Shown piece after piece: positions 18,132-26,403 of a DNA stretch of 64,000 nt. A program made the translations under genes and the position numbers. The notes beneath the pieces were generated by a model that was not told the DNA's origin, did not search any database, and saw only the letters and a list, made by a program, of their open reading frames with translations. The stretch's first letter is position 1. Each line of letters starts with the position of its first letter. This DNA is from an uncultured Eubacteriales bacterium (lineage in GTDB: Bacteria; Bacillota; Clostridia; Christensenellales; Aristaeellaceae). The stretch is from the NCBI GenBank assembly GCA_902774025.1, contig CACYGY010000021.1, positions 1 to 64,000 of the forward strand. The letters run 5' to 3'.

Positions 18132-20150
18132 TCATGCCTCACTTCTGAGAATCAGAAGCCCGTTCACGGGAAGAACAAGACAATCCCGGAGAGTCTGGCC
18201 GTGGATCATTTCCTTCCAGCACCGGTCCGTGGGAATGCGGACTTCCCGGCCGGAGTAATTCTGGAGGAAGAGGTGATCGGCCCGCCGGGTGACGATGACA
18301 CCATGGGGCAGGGGGTGCGGGAAGGGGGACAGGATACCGAGATCCTTCAGGAGATCCTGATAGAACCTGGCAAGTCCCTCGGGGGTCAGGCGGGCTGCCA
18401 TGTACAGGGCGTGACCCAGTCCGAACACGCTGCGGGTGATGCACGGACTTCCCGCGTAGAAATCATCCGTGTAGGACGCCAGAACCTGGGCGCGGCCGGC
18501 CTGAATGATGCTGCAGAAATCCCGGATTTCCAGAAGGGTGTTCTCCCGGTAGAGGGCATGGTTTCTTTCCTCAGGATACAGGGCGTCCAGTTCCTGATAG
18601 GCAATGCCCAGCACATCCGTAAGTCCGTAAGGCGTGGGGCCAAGAAAGGCCTGATCCGTCCCGTCCACCATGCCGCTGACATAAGTCATGACCAGAGTAC
18701 CTCCCTGCTCCACATACCTCCGGAGCCTGTCCTCGATTCCGGAGGAGAACATGAACAGCATGGGCGCGATGACCAGGGCATAGCCCTCATCCGGGTCGAA
18801 ACGCTCACAGTTCCGGAAGTCCACGGAGATTCCCTGTTCATACAGACAGCCATAGTGCTCCCGGACGGTTTCCAGATATCCCATGTTTCCGGGCATGCCC
18901 ATTTCGGCGTAATCCAGGGCCCAGCGGGTGTTCCAGTCATAGAGGATGCAGACCTGCGGCCGTTTCAGAGGCGCATGGTACAGATGCGACAGCCTTTCCA
19001 GGGTGAGGCCCACCTCCGTCACGTCCCGGATGACCCGGGTGTCTTCCCTGAGATCATGATCCATGACGGCCCCGTGGAACATCTCGGCGCCGCCCCGGCC
19101 CTTGCGCCACTGGAAGTACATGACGGACTGGGCCCCATGGGCAACGGCCTGCATGGAGGAGAGAAGGTGCATGCCCGGCCGCTTCAGCTGGTTGACCTTC
19201 TTCCAGTTGACAAGGGAAGGCGTGGACTCCATGAGAAGGAAGGGACGGTCCAGGAAGGACCGCATCATGTCGTGGTTCATGGCATAGTTGCGGGCCGTTT
19301 CCGTGTTGTCTCCCCGCCCCCAGGCGGGATAGCAGTCCCAGGATACCAGGTCCAGGGATCCGGACAGTTCAAAATAGTCGTAATCATGGAAGTCTTCCAT
19401 GAGATTGGCGGTGCAGGGGAGATCCGGACAGAACCTGCGGACCGCGCGCTTTTCCATCTCAATGAAGCGGCGGCACTGGAGGGTGGAAAAGCGGCGCCAG
19501 TCCAGTTTCATGGCCGGCAGGGATTCCTGCCCCATGGGACCGGGGGGCTCAATCTGATCAAAGGATGTATACATGGCGGACCAGAAGGACGTATACCAGC
19601 TCCGGTTCAGATTCTCAATGGTGCCATAACGCTCCCGGAGATATGCCCGGAAGGCTTCCTGACACCGGGGGCAGTAACAGTCTCCGGAAAACTCATTGGA
19701 CAGGTGCCAGAGGATGACAGCGGGGTGGGCGGCGTACCTGCGGGCCAGGGCCTCATCCATGGCTGTGACCTTTTCCTGATAGACCGGGGAGGAGGGGCAG
19801 TGATTATGCCGTCCTCCGAAATGACGGGGACGGAAAAAACGGTCCCACCGGAGGACTTCCGGGTATTTATCCGCCATCCAGGCAGGTCTTGCGCCGCTTG
19901 GCGTGGCCAGGCAGACATGGATATGACTGGCCCAGAGACGTTCCACCAGATCGTCCATCCAGGCAAAGTCATATTTCCCTTCCTCGGGCTCCAGCTGCGC
20001 CCAGGCGAAGATCCCCAGGGAGACGCAGTTCACATGCGTGCGCTTCATCATCTCGATGTCCTGGTGAAGGATCTCGGGATGATCCAGCCACTGGTCCGGA
20101 TTGTAGTCCCCTCCGTGGAGGAAGGTGGGAAAACGGGGTGTCAGCTCCAT
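18132..20150 (-). CDS. GH42 beta-galactosidase
   Basis: A 672-residue intracellular glycoside hydrolase of family 42, which releases terminal beta-galactose from oligosaccharides. The TIM barrel begins with GGDYNPDQWL. The acid/base glutamate is in ILWHLSNEF, followed by a zinc-site-like CYCPRC, and the nucleophile glutamate is in FLLMESTPSLVNW. A trimerisation domain and a small C-terminal beta domain follow. The frame is open back to 20342, but a promoter at 20208-20236 lies inside that extension, so the ATG at 20150 (MELTPRF) is chosen; it gives the normal family length. There are no transporter or regulator genes beside it. Confidence 0.93.
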   Translation of the reverse strand: MELTPRFPTFLHGGDYNPDQWLDHPEILHQDIEMMKRTHVNCVSLGIFAWAQLEPEEGKYDFAWMDDLVERLWASHIHVCLATPSGARPAWMADKYPEVLRWDRFFRPRHFGGRHNHCPSSPVYQEKVTAMDEALARRYAAHPAVILWHLSNEFSGDCYCPRCQEAFRAYLRERYGTIENLNRSWYTSFWSAMYTSFDQIEPPGPMGQESLPAMKLDWRRFSTLQCRRFIEMEKRAVRRFCPDLPCTANLMEDFHDYDYFELSGSLDLVSWDCYPAWGRGDNTETARNYAMNHDMMRSFLDRPFLLMESTPSLVNWKKVNQLKRPGMHLLSSMQAVAHGAQSVMYFQWRKGRGGAEMFHGAVMDHDLREDTRVIRDVTEVGLTLERLSHLYHAPLKRPQVCILYDWNTRWALDYAEMGMPGNMGYLETVREHYGCLYEQGISVDFRNCERFDPDEGYALVIAPMLFMFSSGIEDRLRRYVEQGGTLVMTYVSGMVDGTDQAFLGPTPYGLTDVLGIAYQELDALYPEERNHALYRENTLLEIRDFCSIIQAGRAQVLASYTDDFYAGSPCITRSVFGLGHALYMAARLTPEGLARFYQDLLKDLGILSPFPHPLPHGVIVTRRADHLFLQNYSGREVRIPTDRCWKEMIHGQTLRDCLVLPVNGLLILRSEA

Positions 20151-20207
20151 ACAGCGGAAATCCTCAGGGGGATTTCCTTCACCTTCTTTCCTTGAATCCT
20201 TGTCCGG

Positions 20208-20236
20208 ATGATAACATGGGGGAAAGCCGGGAACAA
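20208..20236 (-). promoter_or_regulatory. promoter of the GH42 gene
   Basis: On the minus strand: TTGTTC (20236-20231), a 17-base spacer and TATCAT (20213-20208). The predicted leader is about 50 bases, which supports the 20150 start. Confidence 0.6.
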
Positions 20237-20335
20237 GGGGGACCCCGGGGTCTTCGTAAAGCCATGGACAGTTCGGCATGCAATTGACCGAATTCAACAG
20301 GAAACGGCGAAATCCGTAAAATCTGACCTGAAAAG

Positions 20336-20364
20336 TGGACATTTCAGCGGACTTCTGCTAGAAT
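20336..20364 (+). promoter_or_regulatory. promoter of the XRE-DUF6465 gene
   Basis: TGGACA (20336-20341), a 17-base spacer and an extended -10 element TGCTAGAAT ending at 20364. It is only about 30 bases from the start codon. Confidence 0.7.
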
Positions 20365-20395
20365 GTGCCCCGTTCAAGAAAAGGAGGGATGGACA

Positions 20396-20794
20396 ATGTC
20401 CACGAAAGTATTTGAGAGTCTGAAAGAGCTGCGCGCTGCGGAGAAACTCAGCCAGGCCGCCTTCGGCAAAGCCCTGGGCGTCAGTGCCACGACGGTTGCG
20501 GCCTATGAGTCCGGGAAATCCCATCCGAACGGGAAGGTTCTGGAAAAGATCGTTGAAGTCTTCGGAGCAACCCTGAAGACTGCGGACAGGGATGAAGAAA
20601 AGACCGGGGAAAAGAAGAGTGTGAAAAAGGCCCTGAAGGCGAAGGTGATCATCCAGTCCCCCATGGGTGGCGAGATTACCCCCGAGGAAATCCTTGCACG
20701 CATCGGAGAAGCGGAAACCGTGTATGTCCGTGTGGACCAGAACAAGGCTTACTGGGTCAACGGCGAGGATGGCGGCGAAGTGGATCTCTGGTAA
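20396..20794 (+). CDS. XRE-family HTH protein with C-terminal DUF6465-like domain
   Basis: A 132-residue protein. Residues 5-55 form a Cro/C1-type helix-turn-helix (LSQAAFGKALGVSATTVAAYESGKSHP). A lysine-rich linker leads to a C-terminal domain (about 80-132) with KVIIQSPMGGEITPEEI and AYWVNGEDGGEVDLW, which matches the pattern of the DUF6465 proteins of Clostridia. The start at 20396 is fixed by AAGGAGGG eight bases upstream. It is a single-gene unit with its own promoter and terminator. It probably regulates transcription, but the target and the ligand of the C-terminal domain are unknown. Confidence 0.8.
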   Translation: MSTKVFESLKELRAAEKLSQAAFGKALGVSATTVAAYESGKSHPNGKVLEKIVEVFGATLKTADRDEEKTGEKKSVKKALKAKVIIQSPMGGEITPEEILARIGEAETVYVRVDQNKAYWVNGEDGGEVDLW

Positions 20795-20812
20795 AAACCG
20801 GGAGCCTGACAG

Positions 20813-20842
20813 AAAGGCATTGCCTCCGGGCAGTGCCTTTTT
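20813..20842 (+). terminator. terminator after the XRE-DUF6465 gene
   Basis: AAAGGCA-T-TGCC pairs with GGCA-G-TGCCTTT around a TCCG loop and is followed by a T-run. Confidence 0.85.
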
Positions 20843-20881
20843 GTGATTCAGAGATGAGAAAGCGCGGAGGAGGCGGAAATC

Positions 20882-21793
20882 ATGCCGGACGCGGCGATGC
20901 ACTGGATCTTCGGAAGAAAGGTCATGGAGGAGATTCCGTGGATCCGCAGCCCCGAAGTTTTCAGCTTTGCCCTGACAGGGGGAGATGACTGGGCACTGTA
21001 TGGATTTCCCCTGCTGCGGAAAAGCAGAAACGGCAGGGCGGAGGAAATGCATACCCGGAAAACAGGCCTGTTTCTCAGAACCCTGGAGGCAGAGACGGAA
21101 CTGCGGGACTACTGGGCCGGATTTGTCTGTCATTATGTCCTGGACAGTCTGTGTCATCCGTACATTTCGGCCCATGCCGGAGTCTATGACGGAACAGAGG
21201 AGACCCGCATGTACCGGGGCGGCCACACGGCCTGGGAGAGAGCCCTGGACCGCTGGATTCTCAGAGAGGAAGGGATTCCGGGCAGGCATCCGGTTTCCGA
21301 TATGGTCCGGAGCCGGCTGCCGGAGGCGTTCAGGGAACCTCTGGACCGCGTTTACCGGAAAGTATACGGATGGGAAAACGCGTGGCGGGACCTGAACCGG
21401 GCCAGACAGGGGCTCACTTTCTTTCTGTGGTGCGTGGAGGATCCCCATCATATTCTCAGGACGCTTACGGAACCCATGACGCATCCCACCCTCAGGGCGC
21501 TGCTGTATTCCCGGGACGCGGTGGGAGACAGGGACCTGCTGAATCTTTCCCATGGGGCATGGATTCATCCCTGGACAGGGGAAGAGCACAGGGAAAGCTT
21601 TCCGGAACTGATGGAGATGTCCCTCCGGACCGCCAGGGAGATGATCCTGGGAAGAGAAGAGATCGGAAACCGCTCGTATCTTACGGGTCTGGAAATCGGG
21701 GACAGGCGCAATGAGCACCCGATGCGGCAGGGAAAGAGCCTGCCGGAGGAAGCGGCAGGCTCTCAGGAAGTCAGGATTTCAGGGAACGTGTGA
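20882..21793 (+). CDS. zinc-dependent phospholipase C family protein
   Basis: A 303-residue protein of the bacterial family annotated as zinc-dependent phospholipase C-like. Histidines and acidic residues that could bind metal are visible in MPDAAMHWIFG at the N-terminus, TGGDDWALYG near residue 35, FVCHYVLDSLCHPYISAH near residue 83, and GGHTAWE near 113. There is no signal peptide, so it is probably cytoplasmic, and its substrate is not known. GAGGAGGCGG precedes the ATG. Its last 23 bases overlap the end of the convergent decarboxylase gene, whose terminator hairpin falls inside this coding sequence. Confidence 0.75.
   Translation: MPDAAMHWIFGRKVMEEIPWIRSPEVFSFALTGGDDWALYGFPLLRKSRNGRAEEMHTRKTGLFLRTLEAETELRDYWAGFVCHYVLDSLCHPYISAHAGVYDGTEETRMYRGGHTAWERALDRWILREEGIPGRHPVSDMVRSRLPEAFREPLDRVYRKVYGWENAWRDLNRARQGLTFFLWCVEDPHHILRTLTEPMTHPTLRALLYSRDAVGDRDLLNLSHGAWIHPWTGEEHRESFPELMEMSLRTAREMILGREEIGNRSYLTGLEIGDRRNEHPMRQGKSLPEEAAGSQEVRISGNV
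21731..21763 (-). terminator. terminator of the aepY-like gene
   Basis: On the minus strand, AGAGCCTGCCG pairs with CGGCAGGCTCT around a seven-base loop, followed by a short T-run. It lies inside the 3' end of the convergent plus-strand gene. Confidence 0.7.
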
Positions 21794-22889
21794 ACAGATC
21801 CCTGTTTTCCGCGGGGCTGGTGGTGGGGCGCCCCAGATCCTTCCGGGAACCCGTGGCGCACCGGACTTCAAGGAAACAGGGACCTTCCGTCTGAAAGCAT
21901 TCCCGGAAGGCGGGGGCCAGATCCTCCGCACGGGAGACAGACCAGGCGCTGCGATAGCTGCAGGCGAGGGCAAGGTCCGGCCAGTGGACGCTGAACCCGG
22001 CGCTGGGCATGCCTCCCACACTTTCGTGGCATCCGTTGTTCAGGAGAATGTGACGGAGGTTCCGGGGCCGGCTCTGACCGATCACCGCCATGGCTCCCAG
22101 GTGCATCAGGGCGGCTCCGTCCCCGTCAATGCAGCAGATGGACAGATGCGGATTCTGCAGGGCCAGGGAAAGGGCAATGGAGCTGGCGTGCCCCATGGAG
22201 CCCACGGTGAGAAAATCCATGCCGTGTCCCTGATTCCGTCTTTCACGGATTTCAAACAGCTCCCGGCTTGCCTTGCCGGTGGTGCAGACGAGGTGCGCAT
22301 TCCCGCAGCAGTCCAGCAGGGTTTCCAGTACGGATTCACGCATCATGGAGCAGGTGTTCGGGGAGGACCAGGAGGAAGTGTGCTGAAAGGTCCCCCTGCG
22401 GATCACGAAAGCCGCACACTGCCCCTTTTCAAGGAACGGACGGAAGGTTTCAAGGGCCTGTCTGACTTCATCCGGGGTGCTCTGAGGGGAGAGAATGGAA
22501 TGGGGAATGCCAAGGGTGTCAAGGAGCGGCAGGGTGACTTCTCCCTGAAAGGCGTGCTGCGGCTCGTCGCGGACGCCCGGTTCCCCTCTCCAGCCGATGA
22601 TGAGCAGGGCTGGAATGCCGTAAACCCTGGGATGCAGCAGGGAGACCAGGGGATTGACGAGGTTCCCCTCTCCGCTGTTCTGCAGGTAGATGACCGGAAC
22701 CTTTCCCGTGGAGAGGTAGTATCCGGCCGCCAGGGCGGCGCAGCTGCCCTCATTGGCACCGATGATATGGTGGCGTGGATCCTGTCCGTACTGTTCCTGC
22801 AGGGCGACGCACAGCGGATTGAGCAGAGAATCCGGAACGCCGGTGAAGAAATCCGAGGACAGAGCGGAGAGAAAATCAAGTGCCTGCAT
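21771..22889 (-). CDS. aepY: phosphonopyruvate decarboxylase-like ThDP enzyme (AepY family)
   Basis: A 372-residue thiamine-diphosphate enzyme of the phosphonopyruvate/sulfopyruvate decarboxylase family. The N-terminal pyrimidine-binding half has FFTGVPDSLLNPL and IGANEGSCAALAAGYYL with the catalytic glutamate, then LQNSGEGNLVNPL. The C-terminal half has the ThDP/Mg motif CCIDGDGAALMHLGAMAVI ending in LLNNGCHESVGG. AepY makes phosphonoacetaldehyde in phosphonate synthesis. No PEP mutase gene lies beside it; a related nucleotidyltransferase starts at 63258. Sulfopyruvate decarboxylase is the alternative. AAAGGAGGTCGC precedes the start. Confidence 0.85.
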   Translation of the reverse strand: MQALDFLSALSSDFFTGVPDSLLNPLCVALQEQYGQDPRHHIIGANEGSCAALAAGYYLSTGKVPVIYLQNSGEGNLVNPLVSLLHPRVYGIPALLIIGWRGEPGVRDEPQHAFQGEVTLPLLDTLGIPHSILSPQSTPDEVRQALETFRPFLEKGQCAAFVIRRGTFQHTSSWSSPNTCSMMRESVLETLLDCCGNAHLVCTTGKASRELFEIRERRNQGHGMDFLTVGSMGHASSIALSLALQNPHLSICCIDGDGAALMHLGAMAVIGQSRPRNLRHILLNNGCHESVGGMPSAGFSVHWPDLALACSYRSAWSVSRAEDLAPAFRECFQTEGPCFLEVRCATGSRKDLGRPTTSPAENRDLFTRSLKS

Positions 22890-22921
22890 AAGCGACCTCC
22901 TTTTGTGCGGAAAACGGGATC

Positions 22922-22950
22922 AATATAGCCTGAATCTCTGAAAAATCCAA
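22922..22950 (-). promoter_or_regulatory. promoter of the aepY-like gene
   Basis: On the minus strand: TTGGAT (22950-22945), a 17-base spacer and TATATT (22927-22922), followed by the strong ribosome-binding site AAAGGAGGTCGC. Confidence 0.65.
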
Positions 22951-23048
22951 GGGAGGACAGGCGGCGGACGGGAAGGGGGAGAAGGGAAAGGGATGACCGG
23001 AGCCGGTCGTCAGAAACGCCGACAGGTCCGCCGGAAAAGGCACTTTCG

Positions 23049-23077
23049 TTGACAAGGCATAGGCGCTATGGTAAGAT
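23049..23077 (+). promoter_or_regulatory. promoter of murA
   Basis: TTGACA (23049-23054), a 17-base spacer and TAAGAT (23072-23077). It would give a leader of about 190 nt containing a LexA-like palindrome. Confidence 0.75.
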
Positions 23078-23229
23078 TTCACCGCCTTGTGAAGCGGCAT
23101 GTTTGCCGGAATGAAAGGGACTGCGGGAGCGTCAGCGGACGCGGCCTTCCGTATTCATCAGGACGGAAAACGCAGTGGAAGGGTTTTTTTTGCGTTTTTC
23201 AGAGGGTGGAAAGGTTGTCGAAAAATCGA

Positions 23230-23241
23230 GAACATATGTTC
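23230..23241. promoter_or_regulatory. LexA (SOS box)-like palindrome upstream of murA
   Basis: GAACATATGTTC is a perfect 12-base palindrome that fits the Gram-positive SOS-box pattern GAAC-N4-GTTC. It lies about 30 bases before the murA start, downstream of the predicted promoter, where a bound repressor could block elongation. No lexA gene is in the window, so the assignment rests on the motif alone. Confidence 0.35.
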
Positions 23242-23272
23242 TTTTTCTGAGTTTGACAGGAGGTGAGACAGC

Positions 23273-24538
23273 GTGGCCAAGGAAAAAATGGTCATCTCAG
23301 GTGGCGCGACGCTTGAGGGAACCATCCGGGTCAGCGGCGGAAAGAACACTTCAGTGGCCGTGCTCCCCGCTACGCTGCTGGCCGATGATGTGTGTCACAT
23401 CGAGAACGTCCCGGATATCGAGGACGTGCATGCTCTGGTGGATATGCTCAGGAAACTGGGTGCCAAAGTGGACTACGAGGGCCCCAACAGCCTTCGGATT
23501 GATCCCCGTACAGTGGACACCTGGCATGTGAGCTATGCCGAAGCCAAACGCATGCGGGCCAGCTATTATTTTCTCGGAGCGTTGCTGGGCAGATTCGGAA
23601 AAGCGGATGTGGCCTATCCCGGCGGCTGCAAGATCGGATCCCGTCCCATCGACGGCCACCTGAAGGGCTTCAGTGCCCTGGGGGCGGAAACGGAGGTCAA
23701 GGGTGGCCGGATTACGGCGGAAGCCGCGGAGCTGAAGGGGACAGATGTCTTCTTTGATCTGATCACCGTGGGCGGCACCATCAACGTGATGCTGGCGGCG
23801 GCGAAGGCCAGAGGCACAACGGTGATCTACAATGCTGCCAAGGAGCCCCATGTGGTGGATCTGGCCAACTTTCTCAATTCCATGGGAGCCAAGATCAAGG
23901 GCGCCGGGACGGACATCATCCGCATCCGGGGTCAGGAAAAGCTGCATGGCACCACCTACGCGGTGATTCCCGACCAGATTGAAACCGGTACGCTCATGAT
24001 CGCCGCGGCGGCCACCCATGGGGACGTGACCATCGAGGGCTGCATCCCCACCCATATGGAAGCCCTTTCCGCCAAGCTCATGGAAATGGGCGTGAGGGTG
24101 ACAGACAATGATGACAGCATCCGGGTCAAAATGCTGGCGGCTCACCGGTCCGTGAACATCAAGACGCAGGTGTATCCCGGGTTTCCCACGGACCTGCAGC
24201 AGCCCATGAGCGCTCTGCTGACCACGGCTCACGGCACCAGCGTGATTCAGGAAACGATTTTTGAGTCCCGTTTCCGGCACCTGGATGAGATTGCCAGGAT
24301 GGGCGCCCATGTGCGGGTCGTGGACCGGACGGCCATCATCGAAGGGGTCCCCCAGCTCTATGGCGCACCTGTGACCGTGACGGACCTGCGCGGAGGCGCG
24401 GCGCTCCTGGTGGCCGGTCTCATGGCCAGGGGCATCACGGAGGTCTACGAACTGGATTACATTGATCGGGGTTATGAGCATATTGAAAAGAAACTGTGTT
24501 CGCTGGGGGCTGATATCCGCCGTGAGCCGGCGGACTGA
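23273..24538 (+). CDS. murA: UDP-N-acetylglucosamine 1-carboxyvinyltransferase
   Basis: MurA catalyses the first committed step of peptidoglycan synthesis, the transfer of enolpyruvate from PEP to UDP-GlcNAc. The 421-residue protein has the substrate-binding GGKNTSVAVLPATLLAD near residue 22 and the flexible-loop catalytic cysteine at about residue 119 in GGCKIGSRPID; the cysteine predicts fosfomycin sensitivity. LRGGAALLVAG is near the end. The start is GTG at 23273 after AGGAGGTGAG. A J-domain gene and a DUF1015 gene follow in the same direction. Confidence 0.96.
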   Translation: MAKEKMVISGGATLEGTIRVSGGKNTSVAVLPATLLADDVCHIENVPDIEDVHALVDMLRKLGAKVDYEGPNSLRIDPRTVDTWHVSYAEAKRMRASYYFLGALLGRFGKADVAYPGGCKIGSRPIDGHLKGFSALGAETEVKGGRITAEAAELKGTDVFFDLITVGGTINVMLAAAKARGTTVIYNAAKEPHVVDLANFLNSMGAKIKGAGTDIIRIRGQEKLHGTTYAVIPDQIETGTLMIAAAATHGDVTIEGCIPTHMEALSAKLMEMGVRVTDNDDSIRVKMLAAHRSVNIKTQVYPGFPTDLQQPMSALLTTAHGTSVIQETIFESRFRHLDEIARMGAHVRVVDRTAIIEGVPQLYGAPVTVTDLRGGAALLVAGLMARGITEVYELDYIDRGYEHIEKKLCSLGADIRREPAD

Positions 24539-24567
24539 GCCTGCACCGCGAAAGGCGGTGAGAGACG

Positions 24568-25107
24568 ATGGACAGGCCCTTTGAAGTGCTGGGCATCCTG
24601 CCCACCCTGGACCCGGAAGAGGTCCGGAAGGCCTATCATCAGAAAGCCAGGGTCTGCCATCCCGACCAGTTCTCCGATCCCGGAGAACAGGAAAAAGCCA
24701 ACGCGGAAATGGTCAGGATCAATCAGGCCTATGAGGAGGCCATGCACCTGGTGAACACCCGGGCAGTCAGCCCGTATCTTCAGATGCTGAACTGCCGGGA
24801 CGCTGTGGAACTTGCCGACCGTCTGATGCGTCAGGGAAGTCCGGAGCGAGCCCTGAGACAGCTGATGCGGGCGGAAGGCCGGGACGCTTCCTGGTATGAT
24901 GCCCAGGGCCGGGTGATGATGGCCCTTGAACAGTTTGAAACCGCTGAGCAGTCCTTCCGGCAGGCTGTCCGGATGGATCCGGACAATCTGCAGTACCGCA
25001 GGGGAGCACTGGATGCCATTGTGGCCCGGCGCAAGGCCAGAACGCTGCAGGGAAGGATTCAGCGGCTGCTGCGCCCCAACAGGGCGCGTGAGCATTCATC
25101 GAAATAA
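24568..25107 (+). CDS. J-domain (DnaJ-like) protein
   Basis: A 179-residue protein. Residues 3-65 form a J domain with the invariant HPD in VCHPDQFSDPG, so it can probably stimulate an Hsp70 ATPase. It lacks the Gly/Phe and zinc-finger parts of a full DnaJ. The remaining residues form a helical region with a TPR-like pair (about 85-160: WYDAQGRVMMALEQFETAE and FRQAVRMDPDN). The client is unknown. AAGGCGGTGAGAG precedes the ATG. Confidence 0.85.
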   Translation: MDRPFEVLGILPTLDPEEVRKAYHQKARVCHPDQFSDPGEQEKANAEMVRINQAYEEAMHLVNTRAVSPYLQMLNCRDAVELADRLMRQGSPERALRQLMRAEGRDASWYDAQGRVMMALEQFETAEQSFRQAVRMDPDNLQYRRGALDAIVARRKARTLQGRIQRLLRPNRAREHSSK

Positions 25108-25119
25108 ACGGGGGTCAAT

Positions 25120-26289
25120 ATGCCGATTGTACAGAAGGGAGACTTCCTGCTGCCCGCGGAGCATGCCATGGCCTGCTGGCCTGTCATTGCCTGTGATCAG
25201 TTCACGTCCCAGAGGGAATGGTGGGAAGAAAGGGCGAAGGAGGTCGGAAGCAGACCCTCCGCGCTGAATCTGATCCTTCCCGAAGTCTATCTGGAGGACG
25301 CGGATGTTCAGGAGAGAGTCGGAAGGATCCACAGCAACATGCAGCAGATCCTCAGGGATTCCGTGTTGAGACATACGGGACCCTGTTTTGTGTATACCGA
25401 GCGGACACTGCTCAGCGGCCTTGTCCGCAGGGGACTGGTCTGCCTTGTGGATCTGTCGGCCTATGATCCGGAGGGAAGGGGAGCGATCCGCCCCACTGAG
25501 CAGACCGTGAAGGAACGCATCCCCCCGAGAATGCAGATCCGCGAAGGTGCCGCTCTGGAGCTCAGCCATGTGCTGCTTCTCATGGACGATCCGTCAGACC
25601 GGATCCTGGGTCCTCTGGAGAGGGACCGGACACTGCCTGTCCTGTACGACATGGAACTGCCGGGCGGCGGAGGCCGGCTCCGGGGGTGCCTTGTCTCGGG
25701 CAGCAGTCTTCGGAATACGGAGGAAGCCATTGCCGCCTATGAATCGGAAAGGACGGAAGGCCTCATGTATGCCGTGGGTGACGGAAACCACTCTCTGGCT
25801 GCCGCAAGAGCCTGCATGGACAGGGCGAGGGCAGAGGGGCGGCAGGGTGAGGGCCTGGCCATGGTGGAACTGAATAACGTGCGGGATTCTTCCATGGCTT
25901 TTGAGCCGATTCACCGCCTGATCCCCCGGGGAGGCGGGCAGGTCCTGGAGGCACTGCAGACCAGAATGCCGGGCGGGACCCCTCTCAGGTTTTTCCTGAA
26001 CGGACAGGAAGGCCGGATTCATCTCAGGCCGGAGCCCGCCAGACTCCTCGCGGAGATTCAGCCGGTTCTGGACGAGATCACAGATGGAAAAATGGATTAC
26101 ATCCATGGTACCGGGACACTCCGCAAACTCACGGAAAACGGCGGACTGGGCCTGGTCATGCCGGAAATCACCCGGGAAGATTTTTTCCGGGCCCTTGGTC
26201 AGGGCGTCATGCCCCGGAAAACCTTCTCTATCGGGCATGCCCTGGAAAAAAGATACTACATGGAAGCCAGAAAAATTTCAGAAGACTGA
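25120..26289 (+). CDS. DUF1015 family protein
   Basis: A 389-residue cytoplasmic protein of the DUF1015 family (HTH-like conserved hypothetical proteins, sometimes placed near serine or phosphoglycerate metabolism genes). Features visible are the N-terminal VIACDQFTSQREWWEE, an internal GDGNHSLAAARA that is the family's strongest motif, and FEPIHRLI. No signal peptide or membrane segment is present. The biochemical function is not known. It starts 12 bases after the J-domain gene, so the two are probably co-transcribed from the murA promoter. Confidence 0.85.
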   Translation: MPIVQKGDFLLPAEHAMACWPVIACDQFTSQREWWEERAKEVGSRPSALNLILPEVYLEDADVQERVGRIHSNMQQILRDSVLRHTGPCFVYTERTLLSGLVRRGLVCLVDLSAYDPEGRGAIRPTEQTVKERIPPRMQIREGAALELSHVLLLMDDPSDRILGPLERDRTLPVLYDMELPGGGGRLRGCLVSGSSLRNTEEAIAAYESERTEGLMYAVGDGNHSLAAARACMDRARAEGRQGEGLAMVELNNVRDSSMAFEPIHRLIPRGGGQVLEALQTRMPGGTPLRFFLNGQEGRIHLRPEPARLLAEIQPVLDEITDGKMDYIHGTGTLRKLTENGGLGLVMPEITREDFFRALGQGVMPRKTFSIGHALEKRYYMEARKISED

Positions 26290-26290
26290 A

Positions 26291-26345
26291 ACAATTTTGA
26301 CATAAATTTTGATTCATCGGTTGACAACGTAACAATTTCGACATA
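26291..26345 (+). repeat. direct repeats in the promoter of the SH3 surface protein
   Basis: ACAATTTTGACATA (26291-26304) and ACAATTTCGACATA (26332-26345) are near-identical, offset by 41 bases (about four helical turns). The second overlaps the spacer and -10 box of the promoter at 26321-26349, so they may be an operator pair. Confidence 0.45.
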
Positions 26346-26349
26346 CAAT
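26321..26349 (+). promoter_or_regulatory. promoter of the SH3-domain protein gene
   Basis: TTGACA (26321-26326), a 17-base spacer and TACAAT (26344-26349). Confidence 0.8.
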
Positions 26350-26403
26350 CATCCTGAATATGTAACGAATCTGCATTCCTCTGTGAATGAGAGAGGTGAT
26401 TGT

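Noticed and set aside
17940-20195. Long plus-strand frame opposite the GH42 gene
   Set aside because: The minus strand carries a complete GH42 enzyme with both catalytic glutamates; the plus-strand frame has no recognisable motifs.
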